Source: Sulfuricella sp.
Lineage (GTDB): Bacteria > Pseudomonadota > Gammaproteobacteria > Burkholderiales > Sulfuricellaceae
Direction: 5' to 3'
Length of the DNA: 64,000 nt
NCBI GenBank assembly: GCA_041651995.1
Contig: JBAZID010000002.1
Location: 62,001 to 126,000, forward strand
The notes below the pieces were generated by a model, which made no database searches, had not been told where the DNA came from, and was given only the letters and a program-made list of their open reading frames with translations. A program made the translations under genes and the position numbers. Below are positions 1-7,524 of the stretch, in pieces (the first letter of the stretch is position 1; each line of letters starts with the position of its first letter).

Positions 1-908
1 ACCGACTGTGTTGCCAGCACCACCTGCACGCGCTTCGATGCCGACTCCAGCATCTCGGCCAGAATGCGAATCGCGAACGGGTGCAGGCCAAGCTCCGGCT
101 CGTCTAGCAGAATCAGCGCCGGAGGCGAAGGCTGAAGCAACAAGGTCGCTAGGCAGATAAATCGAAGGGTACCGTCCGACAACGAGTAGGCATCGAAATA
201 GGCATCAGACCCCTTCTGCCGCCATTCCAGCTTGATTTTTTTCTCGTTGAGGTTTGAAGGTGCCAGGACAAAGCTATCGAAGAAGGGCGCCACCAGCCTG
301 ATATGTTCCTCGATATGCCGAAATTGCACCGGATGCTTCTGCTGGAGCAGATACAAATAGGCGGGCAAGTTCGCCGCATCGGAACGGAACGCGCGGTTGT
401 CCTCAACGTCGCAAGTCTGCTTGGCTGGCGAGGAATCCGACGTGTCGTGGAAATGATAGACAACGAGCTTCCGCACCTTGGGAAACACGTACTTCGGAAT
501 CTTGTTGTGATACGACTCGGCGGCCTCTTCCAGCTTGCTTTCTTTGTGGCCCACCGCGATGGGTTCGCCATAGCTCCAATAGCCGCTGTACTGCACCCGC
601 TCGCTCTCGAAAATCAGGGTGTCCTGCGTGGCCTTGAGGGTGAAGCCATACGAGTTCTGGTCAAAGGCAAAATCGAGCGACAAAGCAGGCGTAGCTTTCC
701 TGCCGTGATGCAGAAAACGATCCGGCTCGCTGGCAACATAAAGCTGAAGGTTCTTGGAAAGAACGCGTTCCAGCAGGCGGAAAGCCCCGATCAGGTTTGA
801 CTTGCCCGAGCCGTTCGACCCGATGACGACGTTCAAATCGTTCAGGTCGATTTCTGCTTTGGCGATTGATTTGAAGCCTTCAATCTTGACCCTACGTAAA
901 GTTCGCAT
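1..908 (-). CDS. AAA family ATPase (RecF/OLD-like), C-terminus cut by window edge
   Basis: The first 302 codons of a P-loop ATPase of the RecF/SMC-like predicted ATPase group are present. The P-loop GSNGSGKS is at residues 30-37, after the typical N-terminal strand MRTLRRVKIEGFKS. A signature-like segment (SLSDGTLRFICL) and a Walker B (ALILLDEPELGLHP, about residue 265-275) lie near the window edge, followed by an ATQS segment. The end of the protein is outside the window. The start codon lies 9 bp beyond the stop of the Fic-like ORF upstream, so they may be cotranscribed. Such proteins are common in defence and mobile loci, but no partner nuclease is visible here, so the role is unknown. Confidence 0.85.
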   Translation of the reverse strand, partial: MRTLRRVKIEGFKSIAKAEIDLNDLNVVIGSNGSGKSNLIGAFRLLERVLSKNLQLYVASEPDRFLHHGRKATPALSLDFAFDQNSYGFTLKATQDTLIFESERVQYSGYWSYGEPIAVGHKESKLEEAAESYHNKIPKYVFPKVRKLVVYHFHDTSDSSPAKQTCDVEDNRAFRSDAANLPAYLYLLQQKHPVQFRHIEEHIRLVAPFFDSFVLAPSNLNEKKIKLEWRQKGSDAYFDAYSLSDGTLRFICLATLLLQPSPPALILLDEPELGLHPFAIRILAEMLESASKRVQVVLATQS

Positions 909-917
909 AGGTCTCTC

Positions 918-1265
918 CTACGTAATCCGCAGATGGAACAGCCCTGCGGGCTTGGCGCCATCATGCAGCAATATTTCCTGGGGATACTCGTGCGCCTCGC
1001 CCCAGAGCAATCGACCAAAATCGAGTTGCTGACCGGAATGCGGTGCGGCACAGCGCCAGCCTACGGCGTCTGTGGCCGAGTTGACCGTAAAGCGCCCAAC
1101 ACCGCTCGGTAGCCAAAAGATTAGGGATGCTTCGCCTTGCAGGATGTTGAGTTGTTCCCACTCGTTCAGCTCGCCCTGCGTGGTGATGTGGCCAGGAATC
1201 AGGCTGGCGAGTTCGTCTGCATCGAGCGGCGTAGCGCCGGGTGGATAGTCGAGATTCATGGTCAT
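918..1265 (-). pseudogene. Truncated/chimeric mobile mystery protein B (Fic N-terminus)
   Basis: This is a 115-residue ORF. Its first 45 residues (GATPLDADELASLIPGHI then TTQGELNEWEQLNIL) match the start of the Fic-type mobile mystery protein B as I remember that family. The Fic core motif (HPFxxGNGR) is absent. Residues after about 50 (ending LLWGEAHEYPQ...GLFHLRIT) look unrelated to Fic. The family is normally about 200 residues, so this looks like a Fic gene cut short and fused to another tail, and it cannot be an AMP transferase. It follows the HTH gene by 3 bp, the usual A-B order. It could still be expressed as a chimeric protein. Confidence 0.55.
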
Positions 1266-1268
1266 GCG

Positions 1269-1735
1269 TTATTTATCTCGCCACAGGACGCGGCGCGAGC
1301 CTTTGAGCAGGTTCTCGGCTAGTTCGCGGGTCTGTGCCTCGACGGTTTCCCGTGAGGTTGCTTGCGCTTCCAGCGCCATGGTGTGGCTGATGGCGGCCAT
1401 GCGGCTTCGGGCTATTTCGGTTGCGCGTGATTCCAGCGTGCCTGCCAGCGATTGCCTGGGCACCAGGGCATATTGCAGTTCGCAGCCCAGTGCTTCGGCA
1501 GCACGGCGCAGGGTGGACAGGCGGACGGTGTCGTCGGCTTCCGAGGTTTCCAGCCGGGTGACCGTGGAGAGGGTGACGTCCAGCCGCTCTGCAAGCTGCG
1601 TCGCCGTCATGCCGAGCGCTTCGCGAATCGCCTTGAGCCAGCCCGAGGCGGGGCGCGGTGGCAAATCGGCGCTACGCCAGCGGTTCAATGCAGCGTCGAG
1701 TTGGCGGAGTTTGAGTCCGGAGAAGCCAGATTCCA
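1269..1735 (-). CDS. Mobile mystery protein A, HTH transcriptional regulator
   Basis: A small DNA-binding protein of about 155 residues with an XRE-type helix-turn-helix (GMTATQLAERLDVTLSTVTR, residues about 45-65). The conserved context PPRPASGWLKAIREALGM precedes it. This matches mobile mystery protein A, which normally pairs with a Fic protein and probably represses the pair. I chose the ATG at 1735; a TTG at 1769 would add 11 residues but lies inside the repeat-rich control region. The partner downstream is truncated, so this may be an orphaned antitoxin/repressor. Confidence 0.75.
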
Positions 1736-1737
1736 TA

Positions 1738-1826
1738 ATATTGCGTCTCAATGCAAGATAATGAACCAATATATTGCATTAAAGTGCGATTTTAGTAAAT
1801 AATTTATTGCATTATAGCGCAATATC
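1738..1826. promoter_or_regulatory. Likely operator repeats of the mobile mystery A gene
   Basis: Two near-identical 19-bp blocks, TATTGCATTAAAGTGCGAT (1772-1790) and TATTGCATTATAGCGCAAT (1805-1823), start 33 bp apart, about three helical turns. The second contains the inverted repeat TATTGC...GCAATA (1805-1824). A third partial copy (TATTGC) lies at 1738, next to the start codon. The placement fits autoregulation by the HTH protein. This is inference from the repeats alone. Confidence 0.5.
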
Positions 1827-1911
1827 TAAAGCTGGGTCTGGCCATCCGGGAGATTCGGTAGCACGGCTTTGCGCACTTCGGCCAGCCGTGCTGCCGCCAT
1901 GCCATCAGGTA

Positions 1912-2652
1912 TTACTGCAATACCGGGCGGGCGTTGACGGGTTGTACCGGGCGGTTGTTAGGGTGGTGCATGACGTGGCTGAATTGCTCGATCTGCGCCC
2001 TGGAGGCGGTCACCGGGTCTTTCATCACCAGCCAGCGCACCCCTTCGCTGCAAGGCGGGGTCGTCAGGGAGCCATTGAAGCGGTAATAGTCACGCCTGGC
2101 CGGGAGCAGGTCCTTGCCTTTGACCTTGGCGGCCAGCGCTACCGGGCTGCCGGCTTCCGCTGGCATCTGCTTCCACAGCGCGGCGAGACCCGCATTGGCC
2201 TTGCCTGTGTCGTACATGACGGCGACCACGGCGAGATGGCCGTCCTTGTTGGCGTGAACCAGGTGGCCTTCCAGCGGGTAGGATTTCCCGTTGATCAGGT
2301 TCTCGCTCGGGGCGTGGAAATGGACCTGTTTCAGCTCGAAAGCCATGCCGTCCACCTTGATCGTGCTGCCCGGCGCAAAATTGGCCTGAATGGTGTGGCC
2401 ATTGTTTAGGATTTCGCTGGCCTGGCTTGCATAATCGAACTTGATCGGGGGCAGGTCCGCCTCGATGGCTCCCTTGAGGTCGATCGGCGACTGGTTCACA
2501 CCCTTGGCGCACGCAGCGAATTCCGGCGCCAGTTCGCCCCAGTGCTCGGGGCCTTCGTGACCGCTGTATTTCCATTGTGCCGTGCCGGAAGCAAAAGCAG
2601 CGGGGCTGGCCAGCAAAGTGGCCGCAATAATCAGGGCAATGCGTTGGTTCAT
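1912..2652 (-). CDS. Periplasmic alpha-type carbonic anhydrase
   Basis: A 246-residue secreted zinc enzyme for CO2/bicarbonate interconversion. A signal peptide ends near ASPAAFASG. Alpha-class hallmarks are all present: NQSPIDL, the zinc ligands in VHFHAPSE and EGHLVHA, and GSLTTPPCSEGVRWLV. Two cysteines (AACAKG and PPCSEG) could form the usual disulfide. The start at 2652 follows AAGGAGAGACC; the longer reading frame from 2727 lacks a ribosome site and would bury the signal peptide. No operon partner is seen. The length is normal for the family. Confidence 0.93.
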   Translation of the reverse strand: MNQRIALIIAATLLASPAAFASGTAQWKYSGHEGPEHWGELAPEFAACAKGVNQSPIDLKGAIEADLPPIKFDYASQASEILNNGHTIQANFAPGSTIKVDGMAFELKQVHFHAPSENLINGKSYPLEGHLVHANKDGHLAVVAVMYDTGKANAGLAALWKQMPAEAGSPVALAAKVKGKDLLPARRDYYRFNGSLTTPPCSEGVRWLVMKDPVTASRAQIEQFSHVMHHPNNRPVQPVNARPVLQ

Positions 2653-2789
2653 GGTCTCTCCTTGTGTTTTTATTGGAAAAATTGCCCGCCTGCATGGCGC
2701 AAATCCGCATGCCATGAAATTTGGCACTGCGATTTAAATTGGGATTGTTTGCCAGCCGGAACGGGCCTGAGCGTGCTGAAAAAGGGAAT

Positions 2790-3035
2790 TTACTGCTTTG
2801 CTGAAAGCGCCGGGTCCGGTCTTAATGCCGACCAGTAATGGCGAATATCTTCCAGATGGGATGCGGCCCACTCCAGGTCGCGCCCGATCAGCTCCGGCTC
2901 GCATGGTGCAGCATCTGCCAGGCGCTCACGAATTCGCGTCAGGCCGGCTAGTGCCGAGTCTATTTGTGCCTGCATGATTTCTTGTGCTTGCATTCGGTAT
3001 GTCCATTCCTTTTCTTGCTGCTCAGGGGACGGCAT
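2790..3035 (-). CDS. Small hydrophilic protein of unknown function
   Basis: An 81-residue protein (starting MPSPEQQEKEWTYRMQ) that is mostly helical and charged, with no membrane segment or signal peptide. I recognise no family. The start is uncertain: another possible start at 3056 adds seven residues, and neither site has a strong ribosome-binding sequence. It lies alone between the carbonic anhydrase and a repeat element. The codon pattern looks like its neighbours, which is the main support for it being a gene. Confidence 0.55.
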   Translation of the reverse strand: MPSPEQQEKEWTYRMQAQEIMQAQIDSALAGLTRIRERLADAAPCEPELIGRDLEWAASHLEDIRHYWSALRPDPALSAKQ

Positions 3036-3093
3036 TGTAAGGGAAAAGTATGTCATTCACATGACAATATTGTCACCCGGACGGTTTGCACGA

Positions 3094-3300
3094 CTAGGAG
3101 TCTGTCGGACTTGAAGAATCGAAGCGCATTGGGTTTAGCAGGCAAGCCGCGCAGCGGCTGCTCGCAAAATTCGGCTGGGTGAGGACAGAGTTTGCCGGTT
3201 TTGCAGGTCAATAGTCGTTCTATTGACCAAAAAAGCGGCGAAATATGGACCGCCAAGGCGGATTTGCAGCCGGATTCCTTTAAGTCCGACAGGCTCCTAG
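3094..3300. repeat. 207-bp MITE-like element with terminal inverted repeats
   Basis: The ends are CTAGGAGTCTGTCGGACTT (3094-3112) and its inverted copy AAGTCCGACAGGCTCCTAG (3282-3300), with one mismatch in 19. The interior carries no convincing gene; the 67-codon frame inside it is unlikely to be real. It stops 3 bp from the stop codon of the downstream diguanylate cyclase gene. Size and ends suggest a non-autonomous transposable element. Confidence 0.7.
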
Positions 3301-3303
3301 CGT

Positions 3304-4851
3304 TCAGACCAAGTGCAGTTTTGCCGTGCGGGCCTGTTTGCCGGCATACATTCTTGTGTCCGCCTGTTTGATCAGTTCTTCCGGCCTGTCGCCATCTTCG
3401 GGGAAAATGGCGATCCCGATGCTGGCCCGCACACGGACCAGCTGGCTTGCTATCAGAAACCCCTCGGACAGTTTTTGCTGGATTTTCCTGCTCACGGCTT
3501 GCGGCACCGTCCGGTCTTCCACGCCTTCAATCAGGACAATGAATTCATCGCCGCACATCCTTGCGACCGTATCGCCCTCCCGGACCGCGGCGCAGAGGCG
3601 CTCTGCAACGAGCTTGAGCAATTGATCGCCAGTTTCGTGCCCGTAAGTGTCGTTGACCTGCTTGAACTCATCAAGATCCAGAAACAGGACAGCCATGTGT
3701 TTTCCCTGACGGCGCATCCTTGCCAGCTGTTGTTCCAGCCGGTCCAGCAGCAGCATGCGGTTGGGAATCCCGGTCAATGAATCATGGTTGGCAAGTTGCC
3801 ACAGCCTGTTCTGGTTCTCGATCTGCAGAATCCTCCCCTGTTGATGCTCACGCAGATACCGTATCAGCATCATGGAAGACAAGATTGTTAACAGGGCGAT
3901 CAGCACCAGCAGCCCCAGGCTTAAATCAGACCAGCCGAGCTGGCGCTTCACCACAAGGGAAAAGGACTCTCCCGATGTTGCCAGCGTTTTCTTGTAAACA
4001 TGGGAGGGGAAAATGGCGGTCTCGATGAGGCCGCGGGTTGGTCCTGAAGTCGTCAGCAGCTGGCCCCGTGGATCTTCCGGGTTGAAATCCTGGTGATGAA
4101 CCAGCACCACGCCCCCGTCAAAAATCGGAAACTGGACGGGCTCTGCCAGCTTGGCCGCGTCAATGACCATGTCGACCACAAATTCCGTATTGGCGGAAGG
4201 TGCCAGGGTTGAGCCATCACGCAGGAAGGTTTGCTGGGCCGGGAAGAAAACAACATAGGCCAGATTGCCCTGCACCAGCCTGAACGGATGGCTGGCGACA
4301 GGTGCGCGGCGCCGCAGTGATTCGCTCATGGCCCGTTGCAGGAACGGTACGCTTTCCATGTCCAGCCCAAGGATATCAGCGGAACCCGCCGGCATCGGCT
4401 CCATGAATATGATGGGGTAGTAGAAGGGTTTTTCTTTCGGTGCCTGCCACTTCCGGCCGGAGTCGTAGGTGAACGATTTGACGGCGAACTCCGGGATGCC
4501 ATCACGTCTTTTCTGGGCAATGAATTCCGCAAGCTGGTTTTTTGCCACTGCCTGCACGATTTCAAGCGCAAAGATATGGGGGTTTGCCTCGATGACCTGC
4601 CTGACGTAGCGCGAGGCCTGGGCCTGATCAATGTTGCCAACGGCGCCAAACAGGGCCGAAAAGCCTTTCAGGATGGTTTCGCTGCTGAGCAACTCCTTGT
4701 CGAGGTGATCCGAATAGGCATCCCCGTATTGCATCAGATCTTTTTCCGCATCGCGGAAGTTCAGCACGATCACGATGACCGCCACGCCCAGGCACAGGGA
4801 AAGCCATAGCGCAAGGCTGATGACGTATGTCCAGATTGAAAGCGGTTTCAT
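3304..4851 (-). CDS. Membrane CHASE-domain diguanylate cyclase (degenerate CGDEF)
   Basis: A 515-residue inner-membrane signalling protein. Transmembrane helix 1 is near residues 5-30, followed by a periplasmic CHASE-type sensor (about 60-300, with SETILKGFSALFG and ANPHIFALEIV). Helix 2 is near 310-330 and a cytoplasmic GGDEF domain follows. The active-site loop reads RMCGDEF, so the first glycine of GGDEF is cysteine. An RxxD inhibitory-site motif (REGD) precedes it. The other domain motifs (FLDLDEFKQVNDTYGH, GIPNR) are intact, so cyclase activity is possible but unproven. I prefer the ATG at 4851 to a GTG at 4893. A palindrome at 4919 may regulate it. Confidence 0.85.
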   Translation of the reverse strand: MKPLSIWTYVISLALWLSLCLGVAVIVIVLNFRDAEKDLMQYGDAYSDHLDKELLSSETILKGFSALFGAVGNIDQAQASRYVRQVIEANPHIFALEIVQAVAKNQLAEFIAQKRRDGIPEFAVKSFTYDSGRKWQAPKEKPFYYPIIFMEPMPAGSADILGLDMESVPFLQRAMSESLRRRAPVASHPFRLVQGNLAYVVFFPAQQTFLRDGSTLAPSANTEFVVDMVIDAAKLAEPVQFPIFDGGVVLVHHQDFNPEDPRGQLLTTSGPTRGLIETAIFPSHVYKKTLATSGESFSLVVKRQLGWSDLSLGLLVLIALLTILSSMMLIRYLREHQQGRILQIENQNRLWQLANHDSLTGIPNRMLLLDRLEQQLARMRRQGKHMAVLFLDLDEFKQVNDTYGHETGDQLLKLVAERLCAAVREGDTVARMCGDEFIVLIEGVEDRTVPQAVSRKIQQKLSEGFLIASQLVRVRASIGIAIFPEDGDRPEELIKQADTRMYAGKQARTAKLHLV

Positions 4852-4918
4852 CGATGGCGGACCTTGAACCAGCCCCAATGCGGATCGTGCCACGAGAAGC
4901 GCAATGAGATATGTTGAA

Positions 4919-4935
4919 TTAAGGTCGCACCTTAA
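4919..4935. promoter_or_regulatory. Palindrome upstream of the CHASE-GGDEF gene
   Basis: TTAAGGT-cgc-ACCTTAA is a perfect 7-bp inverted repeat with a 3-bp spacer, 68 bp before the chosen start codon. It could be an operator. There is no other evidence for function. Confidence 0.3.
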
Positions 4936-5032
4936 CCCAGCAAAGCATCATCAGACCATCGGGGTTTCCCTTATATTTGCCCGGCAATGGCCTGATGGGG
5001 ATTCATGCCGGGCCGCAGGGGCCGGGCCGGGG

Positions 5033-5587
5033 TTAGCGGCCTCCGGTCCAGGGGTGCGGGGCCGCGGATTTTTCTGGCGCAGGCTTGGCCTTTTCCGCGC
5101 CGTCCTTTGCCGGCGCTTTCCCCGGCAGCGCGCTTTTGGGATAGCCCGCCGTATCCAGTGCGGCATCCCAGGCTTCTTTTTCGTAGCCCTTGCTGACTGC
5201 GCTGCCCACCACCAGCACCGGAACATACGCCGCCCCTACCAGCTTTGTGAGGGCCTCGGCATCGGCCGGGGTGGTTTGCGGATTTTTGCTGCTAAACGGA
5301 ATGCCGCGCTGAACAAGATGATTGCGTGCCTGCGTGCAGGGCTCGCCACAATCGTTGGCATACAGGGTGACCGGCGATTTCCTGAGTGCCTGTTGGGTTG
5401 CGTAGGGCAATTGCGAGGTATCGATGGTGCTGCCGGTCAGCTTTTTCTCCTCCACCTTCTTTGCGCTCGCTGGCGGCGGCTGATCGGTGTAATGCACCTT
5501 GCCGTCGGCATCTACCCAGCGGAACAATTCCCCCGCCTGTGCCAGGCCGGCCAGGGTGCAGCACAGTAAAACCAGGATGAATTTCAT
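5033..5587 (-). CDS. Secreted DUF4124 plus glutaredoxin-like protein
   Basis: An exported protein of 184 residues. The signal peptide MKFILVLLCCTLAGLAQAG is followed by a DUF4124 segment (ELFRWVDADGKVHYTDQPPP). A glutaredoxin-like fold follows (about residues 70-140: VTLYANDCGEPC, then VPVLVVG with the cis-proline VPV typical of thioredoxin folds). The tail is rich in Pro, Ala and Lys. The cysteine pair has CxxxC spacing rather than CxxC, so redox activity is uncertain. The ATG at 5587 follows GAGGAGCAAGAAA, which decides the start. It sits downstream of the PPK2 gene and an unknown small gene on the same strand. Confidence 0.8.
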   Translation of the reverse strand: MKFILVLLCCTLAGLAQAGELFRWVDADGKVHYTDQPPPASAKKVEEKKLTGSTIDTSQLPYATQQALRKSPVTLYANDCGEPCTQARNHLVQRGIPFSSKNPQTTPADAEALTKLVGAAYVPVLVVGSAVSKGYEKEAWDAALDTAGYPKSALPGKAPAKDGAEKAKPAPEKSAAPHPWTGGR

Positions 5588-5603
5588 TTTCTTGCTCCTC
5601 AAA

Positions 5604-5870
5604 TCAAGCTTCGGTATTGGTTTCGTTTTCGATCCAGTCCACCAGGTAATACAGCCGGACGCCTTCCGACGATCGCGAAGGGCCCACCACCCGCCCTGCG
5701 TAGAGATGCTTCGGCGTATTTGCGGCGGCCAGGGCCTCGGATGCAGATGCGACTATCCGGACGCAGTTTTCCGGGAAGCGGGAGCGCTTGCGTAGCGGTG
5801 CATAAATGACCGCAAAATGCTGCGCTACCAGCTTCGACTCTTCGTCGTTGAAGATGTTCTGGAGCGGCAT
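5604..5870 (-). CDS. Small conserved-looking protein after PPK2
   Basis: An 88-residue protein starting MPLQNIFNDEESKLVAQHFA, with no signal peptide or membrane segment. Its ATG lies 2 bp after the stop of the polyphosphate:AMP phosphotransferase gene, so translation is probably coupled. I do not recognise the family. Its position suggests a role with the kinase, but nothing in the sequence shows what that is. Confidence 0.7.
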   Translation of the reverse strand: MPLQNIFNDEESKLVAQHFAVIYAPLRKRSRFPENCVRIVASASEALAAANTPKHLYAGRVVGPSRSSEGVRLYYLVDWIENETNTEA

Positions 5871-5872
5871 AT

Positions 5873-7378
5873 TCAAAATGTTTTGTTTTTCGGTAAATTT
5901 TTCAGCTTGGCTTCGATCTGGTCACACAAGGTTTTCAGCACCTTGATCCGGGCAAAATTCTTGTCGTTGGCCTCGATCAGCGTCCAGGGCGCATTCTCGG
6001 TGCTGGTGCGGTCCACCATGTCGCAGATCGCCTGCTCGTAGGCATCCCATTTCTCCCGGTTGCGCCAGTCCTCGTCGGTGATTTTGTAGCGCTTGAAGCC
6101 GGTTTTCTCGCGCTCCTTGAAGCGGCTGAGCTGCTCTTCCTTGCTGATGGTCAGCCAGAATTTGCTCACCACCATATTGTGGCGCGCCAGTTGCGCCTCG
6201 AAATCGTTGATCTCGCTGTAGGCGCGCATCCAGTCTGCTTCCGAGCAGAAGCCCTCGACCCGCTCCACCAGCACGCGGCCATACCAGGAGCGATCGAATA
6301 TCGTCACCCGCCCCCGGCGCGGCACATGGCGCCAGAAACGCCACTGGTAGGGCTGAGCGCGCTCTTCCTCGGTCGGCGCGGCAATCGGCACGACCTGGTA
6401 AATCCGTGCATCCAGCGCGCTGGTGATGCGCCGGATGCTGCCCCCCTTGCCTGCCGCATCGTTGCCCTCGAATACCGCGATCACGGTGATTTCCCTGAAA
6501 CGGGGGTCGCGCGTCAGCAAGGCCAGCTTGCCCTGATATTTTTCCAGCTCTTCCTCGTATTTTTTCTTGTCGAGTTTCTGCGTGAGATCGAGGGTCTTGA
6601 GAATATGCAGCTGGTCAATCGAGGGCAGCAGGGGTGGTGCGTTGATTCCAGCGGGTTTCCCGTTGCTGGCATCCAGCCGCTTGCGGATCGCCTCGTGAAT
6701 CATTTTTCCGATGGTCAGGCCACGGTAGCGCGGGTCTTCCCCCTCGACAATGAACCACGGCGCCTCGGCAGTGCTGGTATGGCGGATCACGCTTTCGTGC
6801 ACGGTGCGGAATTTGTCGTAGAGCTTGAAATGTTTCCAGTCACGTTCTGTCACGCGCCAGCGCGTCTTGGGGTCTTTTTCCAGCGCCTTGAGGCGTTTTT
6901 CCTGTTTGTCCCTGGACAAATGCAGCCAGAACTTGATGATCAACGCGCCTTCATCCGTCAGCATTTTCTCAAGGCGCTTGGCGCGTTCCAGGCTTTGGTC
7001 AAGATCGGCTGTCTTGGTCACGCCGGTCACGCGATTCAGGATCGGCCAGGTGTACCAGGAGCCGAGAAAAACGCCGACTTTCCCCTTGGGCGGCAGAGCG
7101 CGCCAGAAACGCCACATCATGGGCCGGTCGAGTTCCTCGTCGGACGGCTCGCCCATGCCGTGCGACTGGACGTGACGCGGGTCCATCCATTCATTCAGCA
7201 GGTTGACGGTTTCGCCGCGCCCCGCGCCATCCACGCCGCCGAGGAGGACGATGACAGGAAACTTGCCGCTTTGCGCCAGATCGAGTTGCGCCTCCAGGAG
7301 TGCTTCGCGTAGCAGAGGGACTTCCTTGTCGTAGGTTGCCTTGTCGATCTTGTGGCCCAGCTCTGCTGATTCGAACAT
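5873..7378 (-). CDS. pap: Polyphosphate:AMP phosphotransferase (two-domain PPK2, class II)
   Basis: About 501 residues made of two tandem PPK2 domains. The family transfers phosphate from polyphosphate to AMP, giving ADP. The first P-loop is altered (GGVDGAGRGE, residues 47-56, Arg in place of Lys). The second is canonical (FEGNDAAGKGG, about residues 302-312), matching the rule that the C-terminal domain is catalytic. Lid-type motifs such as FDRSWYGRVLVERVEGF follow it. The ATG at 7378 gives the usual N-terminus; the longer frame adds 21 unlikely residues. It is divergent from the EAL-GGDEF gene, and the Pho box at 7460 lies between them. Confidence 0.92.
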   Translation of the reverse strand: MFESAELGHKIDKATYDKEVPLLREALLEAQLDLAQSGKFPVIVLLGGVDGAGRGETVNLLNEWMDPRHVQSHGMGEPSDEELDRPMMWRFWRALPPKGKVGVFLGSWYTWPILNRVTGVTKTADLDQSLERAKRLEKMLTDEGALIIKFWLHLSRDKQEKRLKALEKDPKTRWRVTERDWKHFKLYDKFRTVHESVIRHTSTAEAPWFIVEGEDPRYRGLTIGKMIHEAIRKRLDASNGKPAGINAPPLLPSIDQLHILKTLDLTQKLDKKKYEEELEKYQGKLALLTRDPRFREITVIAVFEGNDAAGKGGSIRRITSALDARIYQVVPIAAPTEEERAQPYQWRFWRHVPRRGRVTIFDRSWYGRVLVERVEGFCSEADWMRAYSEINDFEAQLARHNMVVSKFWLTISKEEQLSRFKEREKTGFKRYKITDEDWRNREKWDAYEQAICDMVDRTSTENAPWTLIEANDKNFARIKVLKTLCDQIEAKLKNLPKNKTF

Positions 7379-7459
7379 GTCGTTATTCCCAGGATAAGTC
7401 GCGCAAAGCGCTATCTCACTCCCCTTTGCGGCAAATTTCAATAGATTTTGCTGTTTCCC

Positions 7460-7477
7460 CTGTCATGTTTCTGTCAC
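7460..7477 (+). promoter_or_regulatory. PhoB box candidate
   Basis: CTGTCATGTTTCTGTCAC holds two PhoB 7-mers (CTGTCAT and CTGTCAC) separated by 4 bp, the spacing of the enterobacterial Pho box. It ends 47 bp before the ATG of the EAL-GGDEF gene. It also sits 82 bp from the divergent PPK2 start, so it could serve both. Confidence 0.75.
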
Positions 7478-7524
7478 GCGGGCGCGTTAGCATCCAAGTC
7501 CCCGCATTGCGAATCCACTATTAC

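Noticed and set aside
3053..3256. 67-codon frame inside the MITE
   Set aside because: It spans the repeat and has no coding pattern or homologous motif.
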